Shown one piece after another: positions 25,334-34,195 of a stretch of 64,000 bases of DNA. The position numbers and the translations under genes are program-made. Below the pieces are notes generated by a model. The model ran no database searches and was not told the DNA's origin. It saw only the letters and a list, made by a program, of their open reading frames with translations. Source of the DNA: Enterobacterales bacterium. GTDB lineage: Bacteria; Pseudomonadota; Gammaproteobacteria; Enterobacterales; Enterobacteriaceae. Location of the stretch: positions 42,239 through 106,238 of the forward strand of contig JAATFX010000145.1 of NCBI GenBank assembly GCA_015654925.1, given 5' to 3'. The number at the start of each line of letters is the position of its first letter. Position 1 is the first letter of the stretch.

Positions 25334-27142
25334 ATGACGACTCAGGTCCCTCCCACATCTTTGCTCCCGCTCAATCCGGAACAATTAGCCCGTCTGCAAG
25401 CCGCCACCGGTGATTTTTCACCGCTGCAAATGGCCTGGGTATCCGGTTATTTTTGGGGGCAGGTCAATCAGTCCGCAACGGCGGCAGGGGCTTCCCCTGC
25501 GCCGCTACGCGCCGAATCACCCACCATTACGCTGATTTCCGCTTCCCAGACAGGCAATGCCCGCCGGTTGGCCGAGCAGCTGCGCGATGATTTAATCGCC
25601 GCCAAACTGGATGTCTCCCTGGTGAACGCCGGCGAATACAAGTTCAAGCAAATCGCGCAGGAAAAACTGCTGCTGGTTATCGCTTCTACCCAGGGCGAGG
25701 GCGATCCGCCGGAAGAAGCCGTGGCGCTGTATAAATATCTCTTCTCGAAAAAAGCGCCCCAACTGCCCAATACCCAATTCGCGGTATTTGGCCTGGGTGA
25801 TACCTCGTATGAGCACTTTGCCAAGATAGGCAAGGATTTCGACCAGCGCCTCGCCGAGCTGGGCGCGCAGCGGTTATTTGACCGGGTCGACGCCGACGTG
25901 GAGTATCAGCCCCTGGCCGAAGCCTGGCGCCGGGATATCGTGGCGCTGTTGAAAGCCCGGGTGCCGCAGGAGAGCGCCGCGCAGCAGCAGCAAACCGTCA
26001 GCGGTACGGTAAACGAGGTGGATTCCACCCCCTACACCAAAGAACAGCCGCTGTTGGCAACGCTTGCGGCGACGCAGAAAATCACCGGCCGCCGGTCCGA
26101 AAAAGACGTCCGGCACCTTGAAATCGACCTGGGGGATTCCGGGCTGCGCTACCAGCCCGGCGACGCGCTGGGCGTGTGGTATGAAAACGATCCGGCGCTG
26201 GTGGACGAACTGCTGGGCCTGCTGTGGCTCAAAGGCGACCAGGCGGTCACCGTGGAAGGCCAGACCCTTCCTTTGGCCGAAGCATTGATCAAACACTATG
26301 AGCTCACCCAGAACACCACGGTGATCGTCGAAAAATATGCGGCTACGGCCCGGGATGAAGCCCTGCTGGCGCTGACGGCGGACAAGGAACAGCTGCAACG
26401 CTACGCCCAGTCCACGCCGATCGTAGATATGGTGCGCCAGGCGCCGGTCGAGCTGGGGGCGGATCAATTATTGGCCCTGCTGCGCCCGCTCGCGCCGCGC
26501 CTGTACTCCATCGCTTCGGCGCAGGCGGAGGTGGGCGACGAAGTCCATATCACCGTCGGCGTGGTGCGTTATGAGGTCGATGGGCGCGCACGCACCGGCG
26601 GCGCCACCGGCTACCTGGCCGACCGGCTGCAGGAAGACGACGGCGTGCGCATCTTTATTGAGCACAATAATAATTTCCGTTTACCGGCCAGCCCCGACGC
26701 GCCGGTGATTATGATTGGCCCGGGCACCGGTATCGCGCCGTTTCGCGCGTTTATGCAACAGCGCGAGGCGGACGGCGCCACCGGCAAAAATTGGCTGTTT
26801 TTCGGCAATCCGCACTTTACCGACGATTTCCTGTATCAAGTAGAATGGCAACGTTATAAAAAAGAGGGTCTGCTGAGCGCGATCGATTTAGCCTGGTCGC
26901 GGGATCAGCCCCAGAAAATCTATGTCCAGGACCGGCTGCGCGAAAAGGGCGCCGAGGTCTGGCGCTGGATTGAGCAAGGGGCGCATATCTATGTCTGCGG
27001 CGACGCCAACCATATGGCGAAAGATGTTGAGCAGGCCCTGCTGGAACTGGTAGCCGAGCACGGCGGCATGGATATCGAGCAGGCCGATGAATTTTTAAGT
27101 GAGCTGCGCATTGAGCGCCGTTATCAGCGGGACGTCTACTGA
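25334..27142 (+). CDS. cysJ: Sulfite reductase (NADPH) flavoprotein alpha subunit
   Basis: CysJ passes electrons from NADPH via FAD and FMN to the CysI hemoprotein. The ATG at 25334 (MTTQVPP) matches the E. coli start and gives 602 residues (E. coli 599). A flavodoxin domain lies at about 62-210 (SASQTGNARRLAEQ, STQGEGDPPEEA), an FAD-binding domain at about 230-450 (RLYSIASAQ), and an NADP-binding C-terminus (GPGTGIAPFRAF, YVCGDANHMAKD). The upstream 150 bp is AT-rich, as expected for a CysB-activated promoter. The stop overlaps the cysI ATG by one base. Confidence 0.97.
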   Translation: MTTQVPPTSLLPLNPEQLARLQAATGDFSPLQMAWVSGYFWGQVNQSATAAGASPAPLRAESPTITLISASQTGNARRLAEQLRDDLIAAKLDVSLVNAGEYKFKQIAQEKLLLVIASTQGEGDPPEEAVALYKYLFSKKAPQLPNTQFAVFGLGDTSYEHFAKIGKDFDQRLAELGAQRLFDRVDADVEYQPLAEAWRRDIVALLKARVPQESAAQQQQTVSGTVNEVDSTPYTKEQPLLATLAATQKITGRRSEKDVRHLEIDLGDSGLRYQPGDALGVWYENDPALVDELLGLLWLKGDQAVTVEGQTLPLAEALIKHYELTQNTTVIVEKYAATARDEALLALTADKEQLQRYAQSTPIVDMVRQAPVELGADQLLALLRPLAPRLYSIASAQAEVGDEVHITVGVVRYEVDGRARTGGATGYLADRLQEDDGVRIFIEHNNNFRLPASPDAPVIMIGPGTGIAPFRAFMQQREADGATGKNWLFFGNPHFTDDFLYQVEWQRYKKEGLLSAIDLAWSRDQPQKIYVQDRLREKGAEVWRWIEQGAHIYVCGDANHMAKDVEQALLELVAEHGGMDIEQADEFLSELRIERRYQRDVY

Positions 27143-28842
27143 TGAGTGAAAAACAACCCAATCCCCCTTTATCCGATAATGAACGCCTGAAAGGGGCAAG
27201 CAATTTCCTGCGCGGCACGATCGAGGCGGATCTGCACGATCGCCTGACCGGCGGGTTTAATGGCGATAATTTCCAGCTGATCCGTTTTCACGGCATGTAC
27301 CAGCAGGACGATCGCGATCTGCGCGCCGAGCGCGCGGAGCAAAAACTTGAGCCGCTGATTAATATGATGCTGCGCTGCCGCCTGCCGGGGGGGATCATCA
27401 CGCCCGCGCAGTGGCTCGGCATCGACGAATTCGCCGCCGCGCATACCCTGTACGGCAGCATCCGCCTCACCAGCCGCCAGACTTTCCAGTTTCACGGCGT
27501 ACTGAAACCCGATCTTAAGCAAATGCATCAAATGCTGCACCGCCTAGGGCTGGACTCCATCGCCACGGCGGGGGATGTCAACCGCAACGTGCTGTGCAGC
27601 GCCAACCCGGTGGAGTCGGTATTGCACCAGCAGGCCTATGAATGGGCGAAAAAAATCTCCGAGCACCTGCTGCCGAAAACCCGCGCTTACGCCGAAATTT
27701 GGCTGGACGGCGAAAAGCGCGAAACCACCGACCAGGAGCCGATTCTTGGGCCGACCTACCTGCCGCGCAAGTTTAAAACCACGGTAGTGGTGCCGCCGCT
27801 CAACGATGTGGATTTGCATGCCAACGATCTGAATTTCGTCGCCATCAGCGACAACGGCCAACTGGTCGGTTTCAACGTGCTGGTGGGCGGCGGACTGGCG
27901 ATGACCCATGGGGACAACTCCACCTATCCGCGCACGGCCAGCGAGTTCGGTTATATCCCCGCCGAGCATACCCTGGCTTTCGCCGAGGCGGTGGTGGGCA
28001 CCCAGCGCGACTGGGGCAATCGCTCCAATCGTAAAAACGCCAAGACCAAATATACCCTGGAGCGGGTCGGGGTGCCGGCGTTTAAAGCGGAAGTGGAAAA
28101 ACGCACCGGCATCAAGTTCGAGCCGATCCGCCCCTATGAATTCACCGAACGCGGCGACCGCTTCGGCTGGGTGAAGGGTATCGAAAATCGCTGGCATTTA
28201 ACGCTGTTTATTGAAAACGGGCGCATCCTGGATTATCCGGATCGCCCCCTGAAAACCGGCATGGCTGAAATCGCCCGCATCCATAAAGGGGATTTTCGCC
28301 TCACCGCCAATCAAAACCTGATTATCGCGGGCGTATCCGCGCGCGATAAAGCCAAAATCGAAGCGCTGGCGCGCCAGTACGGCCTGATTAACGATGATGT
28401 CAGCGTACAGCGCAAGGCGTCCATGGCCTGCGTGGCGTTTCCCACCTGCCCGCTGGCGATGGCGGAAGCCGAGCGCTTTTTACCGCAGTTTGTCACCAAG
28501 GTGGAGGGCATCATGGCCGCTCACGGCCTGGGCGACGACGAAATCATCCTGCGGGTGACCGGCTGCCCGAACGGTTGCGGCCGCTCGATGCTGGCGGAAA
28601 TCGGCATGGTCGGCAAGGCCATCGGGCGCTATAACCTGTATTTGGGCGGCGATCGCGCCGGCGAGCGCATTCCGCGCATGTATCGGGAAAATATTACCGA
28701 AGATCAAATCCTGGCGATTATCGATGAGACCACCGGCCGCTGGGCCGCAGAGCGTCATCCGCGGGAACCCTTCGGCGATTTCGTGATACGTGCCGGCATC
28801 GTTAAACCGGTGGTGAATTCCGCGCAAGACTTTTACGCTTAA
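27142..28842 (+). CDS. cysI: Sulfite reductase hemoprotein beta subunit
   Basis: CysI reduces sulfite to sulfide by six electrons using siroheme and a 4Fe-4S cluster. The 566 residues match E. coli (570). The cluster and siroheme cysteines are seen in SMACVAFPTCPLAMAEAE and in TGCPNGCGRS near residues 430-480. The sulfite-binding region RLTSRQTFQFHG is near 110-120. It is translationally coupled to cysJ and followed by cysH. The siroheme it needs is made by CysG, encoded in the second cys cluster of this window. Confidence 0.98.
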   Translation: MSEKQPNPPLSDNERLKGASNFLRGTIEADLHDRLTGGFNGDNFQLIRFHGMYQQDDRDLRAERAEQKLEPLINMMLRCRLPGGIITPAQWLGIDEFAAAHTLYGSIRLTSRQTFQFHGVLKPDLKQMHQMLHRLGLDSIATAGDVNRNVLCSANPVESVLHQQAYEWAKKISEHLLPKTRAYAEIWLDGEKRETTDQEPILGPTYLPRKFKTTVVVPPLNDVDLHANDLNFVAISDNGQLVGFNVLVGGGLAMTHGDNSTYPRTASEFGYIPAEHTLAFAEAVVGTQRDWGNRSNRKNAKTKYTLERVGVPAFKAEVEKRTGIKFEPIRPYEFTERGDRFGWVKGIENRWHLTLFIENGRILDYPDRPLKTGMAEIARIHKGDFRLTANQNLIIAGVSARDKAKIEALARQYGLINDDVSVQRKASMACVAFPTCPLAMAEAERFLPQFVTKVEGIMAAHGLGDDEIILRVTGCPNGCGRSMLAEIGMVGKAIGRYNLYLGGDRAGERIPRMYRENITEDQILAIIDETTGRWAAERHPREPFGDFVIRAGIVKPVVNSAQDFYA

Positions 28843-28868
28843 CCCGGACACTGAACCCGAGGGGACCT

Positions 28869-29603
28869 ATGAGCAGTTTAAACCTGGCCGAACTGAATGC
28901 GCTGCCGAAAGCGGAACAAACCGCGGCGCTGGCGGACATCAATAGTCATCTGGAAACACTGACCGCGGAGCAGCGGGTGGGCTGGTCGCTGGATAATTTG
29001 CCCGGTGAAGTGGTGCTGTCCTCCAGCTTCGGCATCCAGGCGGCGCTGTGCCTGCATCTGGTCACCCGCCAGCGTCCCGATATCCCGGTGATCCTAACCG
29101 ACACCGGGTATCTGTTCCCAGAAACCTACCGGTTTATCGATGAACTGACCGAGAAGCTGGGGCTTAATCTCCAGGTATTTCGCGCCGGGCTTTCGCCCGC
29201 GTGGCAGGAAGCCCGCTACGGAAAATTGTGGGAGCAGGGCGTCGAAGGGATCGAAAAGTATAATAAAATCAACAAAGTAGAACCGATGAACCGGGCATTG
29301 GCCGCGCTCAAGGCGCAAAGCTGGCTGGCCGGCCTGCGCCGCGAGCAATCCGGCAGCCGGGCCCAGTTGCCGGTGCTGGCGATCCAGCGCGGCGTATTTA
29401 AACTGCTGCCGGTTATCGATTGGGATAACCGCCAGGTATATCAATACCTGAAGGCTAATGATCTGGGTTACCACCCGCTGTGGGAACAGGGTTATCTGTC
29501 GGTGGGGGATACCCATACCACCCGCAAATGGGAACCGGGCATGAGCGAAGAAGAAACGCGCTTTTTCGGCCTCAAGCGCGAGTGCGGGTTGCACGAGGGC
29601 TGA
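28869..29603 (+). CDS. cysH: Phosphoadenosine phosphosulfate (PAPS) reductase
   Basis: CysH reduces PAPS to sulfite with thioredoxin. The 244 residues equal E. coli. The PAPS-binding motif SSSFGIQAAL and the TDTGYLFPETY stretch are in the N-terminal half. The C-terminal KRECGLHEG carries the single redox cysteine of the thioredoxin-dependent enzyme; the extra cysteine pairs of iron-sulfur APS reductases are absent. Third gene of cysJIH with AGGGGACC before its ATG. Confidence 0.97.
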   Translation: MSSLNLAELNALPKAEQTAALADINSHLETLTAEQRVGWSLDNLPGEVVLSSSFGIQAALCLHLVTRQRPDIPVILTDTGYLFPETYRFIDELTEKLGLNLQVFRAGLSPAWQEARYGKLWEQGVEGIEKYNKINKVEPMNRALAALKAQSWLAGLRREQSGSRAQLPVLAIQRGVFKLLPVIDWDNRQVYQYLKANDLGYHPLWEQGYLSVGDTHTTRKWEPGMSEEETRFFGLKRECGLHEG

Positions 29604-29612
29604 GGCCGCGCT

Positions 29613-29636
29613 GCCGGATAGCGGTTGTTATCCGGC
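29613..29636. terminator. Hairpin between convergent cysH and agaR-like gene
   Basis: GCCGGATA (29613-29620) pairs with TATCCGGC (29629-29636) across an 8-base loop. It overlaps the stop codon of the agaR-like gene. No T-tract follows on either strand, so it is at best a weak bidirectional terminator. Confidence 0.4.
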
Positions 29637-30443
29637 GGTATCCGGCGACGTATGATCGACCAACAGTACGTCGATGCCTTTATTGGTAAAAATGTCCAAT
29701 AGTGCCGGTGGGATATTATCGTCGGTAATGATTTTATCCACCCGGTCGAGGCCGATGATTTTATGCAGGCTGGCCCGGTAAAATTTAGATGAGTCGGTCA
29801 CCACGATAATTTTTTTAGCGGCATCGCACATGCAGCGGTTTAACCTGGCCTCATCTTCATGATGGGTCGTCACCCCCATCATAGGGTCTAATCCGTCTAC
29901 CCCCAGAAACAACATATCAAAGTGGTAGTTCTGCAAAGACGTTTCCGCCTGGGTACCAAAAAAGGACAAAGAATGGCGTCTGAGGCGGCCACCGGTAACC
30001 AATAAATCCACGCTGGTGGCATCCACCAGCGCGTCCGCCACGTTCATGCCGTTGGTCATGACAATCACATCCTCATGGGCGTGTAAATGGCGCGCGATTT
30101 CGTAGGTCGTGGTGCCTGAGTCAAGAATAATGCTGCTGCCGGGAGTAATCAGCGATGCGGCAAGCTGGCCGATGCGCTCTTTAATGGTGGAGTGCTCGGT
30201 GCGTTTTGTCGCGATGGAGCGTTCCGCTTCGAGCTGCGGGGCGGCGCTCAGCATGGCGCCGCCGTATGCGCGGGTGGCGACGCCCTGTTTTTCCAGAAAC
30301 GACAGATCGTTGCGGATGGTGACGGTAGAGACATCGAAATCAGACGCCAAAACATTTACCTGCACGCTGCCCTGGGCCTTGAGCTGATTGACGATCCGTT
30401 CGCGCCGCGCGCTGGTGGTAAGCGTTTTATTGCTAAGACTCAT
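29628..30443 (-). CDS. agaR: AgaR-like DeoR-family transcriptional repressor
   Basis: DeoR/GlpR-type regulator of 271 residues. The N-terminal winged helix (about 14-70) contains RRERIVNQLKAQGSVQVNVLA and the family signature VSTVTIRNDLSFLEKQG. The C-terminal sugar-phosphate sensing domain has ILDSGTTTYEIA, MTNGMNVADAL, LFLGVDGLD and VTDSSKF. Of the DeoR proteins I know, E. coli AgaR (GalNAc/galactosamine regulon) is the closest by eye. It is divergent from the catabolic operon and probably represses it until a sugar phosphate accumulates. The gene symbol is by resemblance; the effector is unproven. Confidence 0.82.
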   Translation of the reverse strand: MSLSNKTLTTSARRERIVNQLKAQGSVQVNVLASDFDVSTVTIRNDLSFLEKQGVATRAYGGAMLSAAPQLEAERSIATKRTEHSTIKERIGQLAASLITPGSSIILDSGTTTYEIARHLHAHEDVIVMTNGMNVADALVDATSVDLLVTGGRLRRHSLSFFGTQAETSLQNYHFDMLFLGVDGLDPMMGVTTHHEDEARLNRCMCDAAKKIIVVTDSSKFYRASLHKIIGLDRVDKIITDDNIPPALLDIFTNKGIDVLLVDHTSPDTAG

Positions 30444-30669
30444 ATCAAGACATCTCTCATGCTGCTGTTCCTGCCTTTAACATTCCAGGATAAACCTAAG
30501 GGCAGATGCGCTTTCATTCCCTTACGACTATCCTCCAAATTCCATTGTACCCGCCCGATTATGCCCATGTCGACTATAAAAACGCCCATGGTCCACTCGC
30601 CCCGCGCGCGTCCCGACCATGCATAAAACCGGCAACCCGCGATTCCCGGGCAACCCCGGATAAACCCTC

Positions 30670-30781
30670 CTTTTCTTTCATTTCCTTATTTCATGATCTT
30701 TATCACATCGGTGAATCTTTCCTTTTGTTTTGTTATGATCCTAATGTAAGCTAAAAACATCCAAAGGAAAGAAAAGAAAAG
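30670..30781 (+). promoter_or_regulatory. Promoter and putative AgaR-type operators of the sugar operon
   Basis: Within the 346-bp gap between the agaR-like gene and the operon, three T-rich tracts occur: CTTTTCTTTCATTTCCTTAT (from about 30670), CTTTCCTTTTGTTTTGTTAT (from 30717), and on the minus strand CCTTTTCTTTTCTTTCCTTT (about 30762-30781). They resemble the E. coli AgaR consensus of spaced TTTC/TTTY triplets. The middle tract overlaps a TATGAT -10 (30734-30739), so binding would repress. TGATCTTTATCACA at about 30694-30707 is a possible weak CRP half-site. The rest of the gap holds nothing I recognise. Confidence 0.55.
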
Positions 30782-30789
30782 GTCGAGAG

Positions 30790-32073
30790 ATGAAAGAGCT
30801 TGGTTTGACGCTGAATGAGTTAATCGCTAACCACAAGCAGGGCCAGCATACCGGGATCTATGCTATCTGTTCCGCGCACCCGCTGGTGCTGGAAGCTGCG
30901 CTGCTACATGCCAGATCCGAGGGCGGTCTGTTGCTGATCGAAGCGACGTCCAATCAGGTGGATCAATATGGCGGTTATACCGGCATGACGCCCGCTGATT
31001 TCTACGGCGCCATCATGACGCAGGCCAAGGCGGCAGGCTTTGATGAAAAAATGCTGATTTTGGGCGGCGATCACCTGGGGCCCAACCGTTGGCAAGGGCT
31101 GCCGGCCGCGGAAGCCATGGAAAAAGCGGAGGTGCTGATCGCCTCTTATGTTGCCGCGGGATTTAAGAAAATACATCTTGATTGCAGCATGTCCTGCCAG
31201 GGCGACCCCGTCCCGCTAAGCGACGAGATAGTCGCCGAACGTTCGGCCAGACTGGCAAAAATCGCTGAACAGGTATGTTTCGACGCTTTTGGCTGTCATG
31301 ACATTCTGTATATCATCGGCACCGAAGTGCCGGTGCCGGGCGGCGCCCAGGAAAACCTGCATCATATCGACGTCACCTCGCCTGCGGCGGCGACCTGTAC
31401 TATCAGCGCCCATCGCCGCGCATTTGAACAGGCCGGCCTGGAACACATATGGCATCGGGTCATCGGCCTGGTGGTTCAGCCGGGGGTGGAGTTCGACCAT
31501 ACCCAGGTCATCGATTATCAGCCTGAACTTACCCATGCGTTAAGCCATTTGCTCGATGAACACCCCAACCTGGTGTATGAAGCCCATTCCACGGATTACC
31601 AACGGCCGCAGGCCTACCGGCAACTGGTGCGCGACCATTTCGCCATTCTCAAAGTCGGGCCGGCGTTAACCTTCGCTTTCAGGGAGGCGGTATTTGCCCT
31701 GGAATGCATCGAACGGGAAATCATCAGCCAGGATCGCAGCGAACTGCGCGCCACCCTGGAAGCGGTAATGCAGGCGCAGCCGGAATATTGGATTCATCAT
31801 TATCATGGCGGCGAGGATGAGCAAAGATTATCCCGCATTTACAGCTACTCGGATCGGATTCGCTATTACTGGCCCCACGAACGCGTCCAGGACAGCTATC
31901 GCAAATTAATCCGTAACCTGGATAACGCCGTTATTCCCGAACCCTTATTAAATCAATATCTCCCTGAGCAATATGCGCGGGTAAGAAACGGCGAGTTAGA
32001 ACTCAAACCTAAAAATATCATTATCGATAAAATCACCGACGTCATAAAAGCATATTCAGCAGCATGTCACTAA
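30790..32073 (+). CDS. kbaZ: Tagatose-1,6-bisphosphate aldolase non-catalytic subunit (KbaZ/GatZ family)
   Basis: A 427-residue protein of the GatZ/KbaZ family, which stabilises and activates the class II tagatose-bisphosphate aldolase KbaY/GatY. Family features are IYAICSAHPLVLEAAL near the start, LLIEATSNQVDQYGGYTGM, LGGDHLGPNRWQ, HLDCSMSC, GTEVPVPGG and the C-terminal RIYSYSDRIRYYW. It is first in the operon, with AGGAAAG-rich sequence and GAGAG before the ATG. kbaY lies two genes on. KbaZ and GatZ are hard to tell apart by eye; neighbours agaR and agaS favour KbaZ. Confidence 0.88.
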   Translation: MKELGLTLNELIANHKQGQHTGIYAICSAHPLVLEAALLHARSEGGLLLIEATSNQVDQYGGYTGMTPADFYGAIMTQAKAAGFDEKMLILGGDHLGPNRWQGLPAAEAMEKAEVLIASYVAAGFKKIHLDCSMSCQGDPVPLSDEIVAERSARLAKIAEQVCFDAFGCHDILYIIGTEVPVPGGAQENLHHIDVTSPAAATCTISAHRRAFEQAGLEHIWHRVIGLVVQPGVEFDHTQVIDYQPELTHALSHLLDEHPNLVYEAHSTDYQRPQAYRQLVRDHFAILKVGPALTFAFREAVFALECIEREIISQDRSELRATLEAVMQAQPEYWIHHYHGGEDEQRLSRIYSYSDRIRYYWPHERVQDSYRKLIRNLDNAVIPEPLLNQYLPEQYARVRNGELELKPKNIIIDKITDVIKAYSAACH

Positions 32074-32096
32074 TCATTAATAGGCTGGCAGAGACA

Positions 32097-33248
32097 ATGA
32101 ACACTTCTTCGATGGAAAAAAATAGGCTCGCATTCGCAACCGCGCAAGAGATCGTGCAGCAGCCGGAAACCTGGCGCAAAACCCTGGATATTATTAAACA
32201 ACAGCAACAGCGCATTAATGCATTTTTACAACCGCTATTATCCCAACGCGAACTGCGGATTATTTTCACCGGCGCGGGTACCTCGGCGTTTATCGGCAAG
32301 GCGCTGGTGCCTGGACTGGCCGGGCAAGTCGGTGCGCGCATGGAAGCTATTCCGACCACCGATTTGGTCAGTAATCCCCTGGAATTCTTTTTACCGGCGA
32401 TCCCTACGTTGCTGGTTTCTTTCGGCCGATCCGGCAATAGCCCTGAAAGCGTGGCCGCCATTGAATTGGCGAACCAACGGGTCAAGAACTGCTTTCATCT
32501 GATCATTACCTGCAATGAAGCGGGACAGTTACATAAACGCTTTGAGCACGGCGCCAACACCCTGTCGCTGCTGATGCCGCCGGAAACGCACGACCGCGGT
32601 TTTGCCATGACCAGCAGTATAACGAATATGATGCTGGCCAGCCTGGCCATATTTGCCCCGGCACAGTTTAACCAGACCTCCTTCCTGCCTATTATTGAAA
32701 ATAGCCGGATTATTATTGAGCGCTATCTAAAACAAACCACCCCGCTATTTGGCGATGAAGGGTTTACGCGCGTGGTCTATCTGGGCAGTGGGGGGCTGCG
32801 GGGCATTGCGCAGGAATCCGCCTTGAAAATGCTGGAACTCACCGCCGGGAAAATCGCGACTTTTTATGATTCCCCCACCGGCTTTCGCCATGGGCCAAAA
32901 TCCATCGTCGACGGCAATACCCTGGTGGTGGTGTTGATTTCCAATGCCGCCTACACCCGTCAATACGATCTGGATTTAGTCGCTGAATTAAGAAATGACC
33001 AAGTGGCGCGCCGGGTTATCGCTCTCGCCGATAGCCACGCCGCGGAAATAATCAACGGCGAACATATATATTTGCCGCAGACAACCGGCATGGACGATTT
33101 GCATATTGGTTTTTGCTATTTGGTTTATGCCCAGATATTTGCCTATCTCACCTCATTTAATTCAGGCGGTTCGCCAGACAATCCTTCGCCAACCGGGGTA
33201 GTTAATCGGGTCGTCGAGGGCGTCATTATCCATAAGCTGGCAGACTAG
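32097..33248 (+). CDS. agaS: AgaS-like sugar isomerase/deaminase (tandem SIS domains)
   Basis: AgaS-family proteins convert galactosamine-6-phosphate to tagatose-6-phosphate plus ammonia. Two SIS domains are visible: the first with FTGAGTSAFIGKA, IPTTDLVSNP and SFGRSGNSPESVA, and the second with YLGSGGLRGIAQESALKMLELTAGK and SPTGFRHGPKS. These match AgaS and the isomerase half of GlmS. The ATG at 32097 has a GGCAGAG stretch before it and gives 383 residues; an in-frame start at 32064 overlaps the upstream gene and is less likely. The matching aldolase subunits flank it. Confidence 0.88.
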   Translation: MNTSSMEKNRLAFATAQEIVQQPETWRKTLDIIKQQQQRINAFLQPLLSQRELRIIFTGAGTSAFIGKALVPGLAGQVGARMEAIPTTDLVSNPLEFFLPAIPTLLVSFGRSGNSPESVAAIELANQRVKNCFHLIITCNEAGQLHKRFEHGANTLSLLMPPETHDRGFAMTSSITNMMLASLAIFAPAQFNQTSFLPIIENSRIIIERYLKQTTPLFGDEGFTRVVYLGSGGLRGIAQESALKMLELTAGKIATFYDSPTGFRHGPKSIVDGNTLVVVLISNAAYTRQYDLDLVAELRNDQVARRVIALADSHAAEIINGEHIYLPQTTGMDDLHIGFCYLVYAQIFAYLTSFNSGGSPDNPSPTGVVNRVVEGVIIHKLAD

Positions 33249-33322
33249 CAACGATCGGCATACCGGCCTTCAAGCGCGGTATAAATAACTTAGTAAATAA
33301 TTTATTTAAAAAGTGAAAAATT

Positions 33323-34195
33323 ATGCGAATCATCTCTACAAAATATTTATTAGCCAGAGCCAAACAAGAAAAATTTGCTATTCCGGCTTTTAATATACAT
33401 AACGCTGAAACTATCCAGGCGGTGCTGGAAGCCTGCCACGAGCGCCAATCGCCGGTTATCCTTGCCGGCACGCCCAGTACCTTCAAGCATATTGCATTCC
33501 AGGATATCTATGCCATCTGCCAATCCTTTGCCGGTACCTTTGACATTCCTATCGCGCTGCATTTGGATCATCATGAAGATATCGGCGATATCCGGCAAAA
33601 AGTGTTTGCCGGCGCGCGCAGCGCCATGATAGATGCCAGCCATTTAGCTTTTGCGGAAAATATCGCGCTGGTCAAACGCGTGGTCGCTTTTTGCCATAAG
33701 TATGACTGTAGCGTTGAAGCGGAGCTGGGTAGATTAGGCGGCATAGAAGATGATAAAAACGTCAGCGACATGCACGCTTTCCTTACCGATCCAGACGAGG
33801 CGGTGGAATTTGCCAGCCGGACCGGTATCGATAGCCTGGCTATCGCCATCGGCACGGCGCACGGCCTCTATAAACAGACGCCCAAAATAGATTTTGACCG
33901 GCTGGAAACCATCAGCAACCGGGTTGATGTGCCGATTGTGCTCCACGGCGGAAGCGACGTGCCGGATGATTATATCATTCGCGCCGTCGGGCTTGGCATT
34001 TGCAAAGTTAACGTCGGTACCGAGTTAAAAATAGCCTTTGCCAACGCTGTAAAAAAATACTTCACCGCAAATCCGCAGGCGAACGATCCGCGTTATTACA
34101 TGCGCGTCGGCATGGACGCCATGAAAGAGGTGGTTTATAGCAAAATACGCTTGTGTGGCTCGGCAGGAAAATTAGACATCGGGAGTGAATCATGA
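33323..34195 (+). CDS. kbaY: Class II tagatose-bisphosphate aldolase catalytic subunit (KbaY/GatY-like)
   Basis: Cleaves tagatose-1,6-bisphosphate to glyceraldehyde-3-phosphate and dihydroxyacetone phosphate. The 290 residues fit KbaY (286). Zinc-binding HLDHHED is near residues 80-86, a second ligand region SVEAELGRLGG follows, and the phosphate-binding IVLHGGSDV and KVNVGTELK are present. Family class II FbaA-like enzymes share these motifs, but size and neighbours point to tagatose bisphosphate. The last codons overlap the start of the kinase gene, so the two are translationally coupled. Confidence 0.88.
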   Translation: MRIISTKYLLARAKQEKFAIPAFNIHNAETIQAVLEACHERQSPVILAGTPSTFKHIAFQDIYAICQSFAGTFDIPIALHLDHHEDIGDIRQKVFAGARSAMIDASHLAFAENIALVKRVVAFCHKYDCSVEAELGRLGGIEDDKNVSDMHAFLTDPDEAVEFASRTGIDSLAIAIGTAHGLYKQTPKIDFDRLETISNRVDVPIVLHGGSDVPDDYIIRAVGLGICKVNVGTELKIAFANAVKKYFTANPQANDPRYYMRVGMDAMKEVVYSKIRLCGSAGKLDIGSES

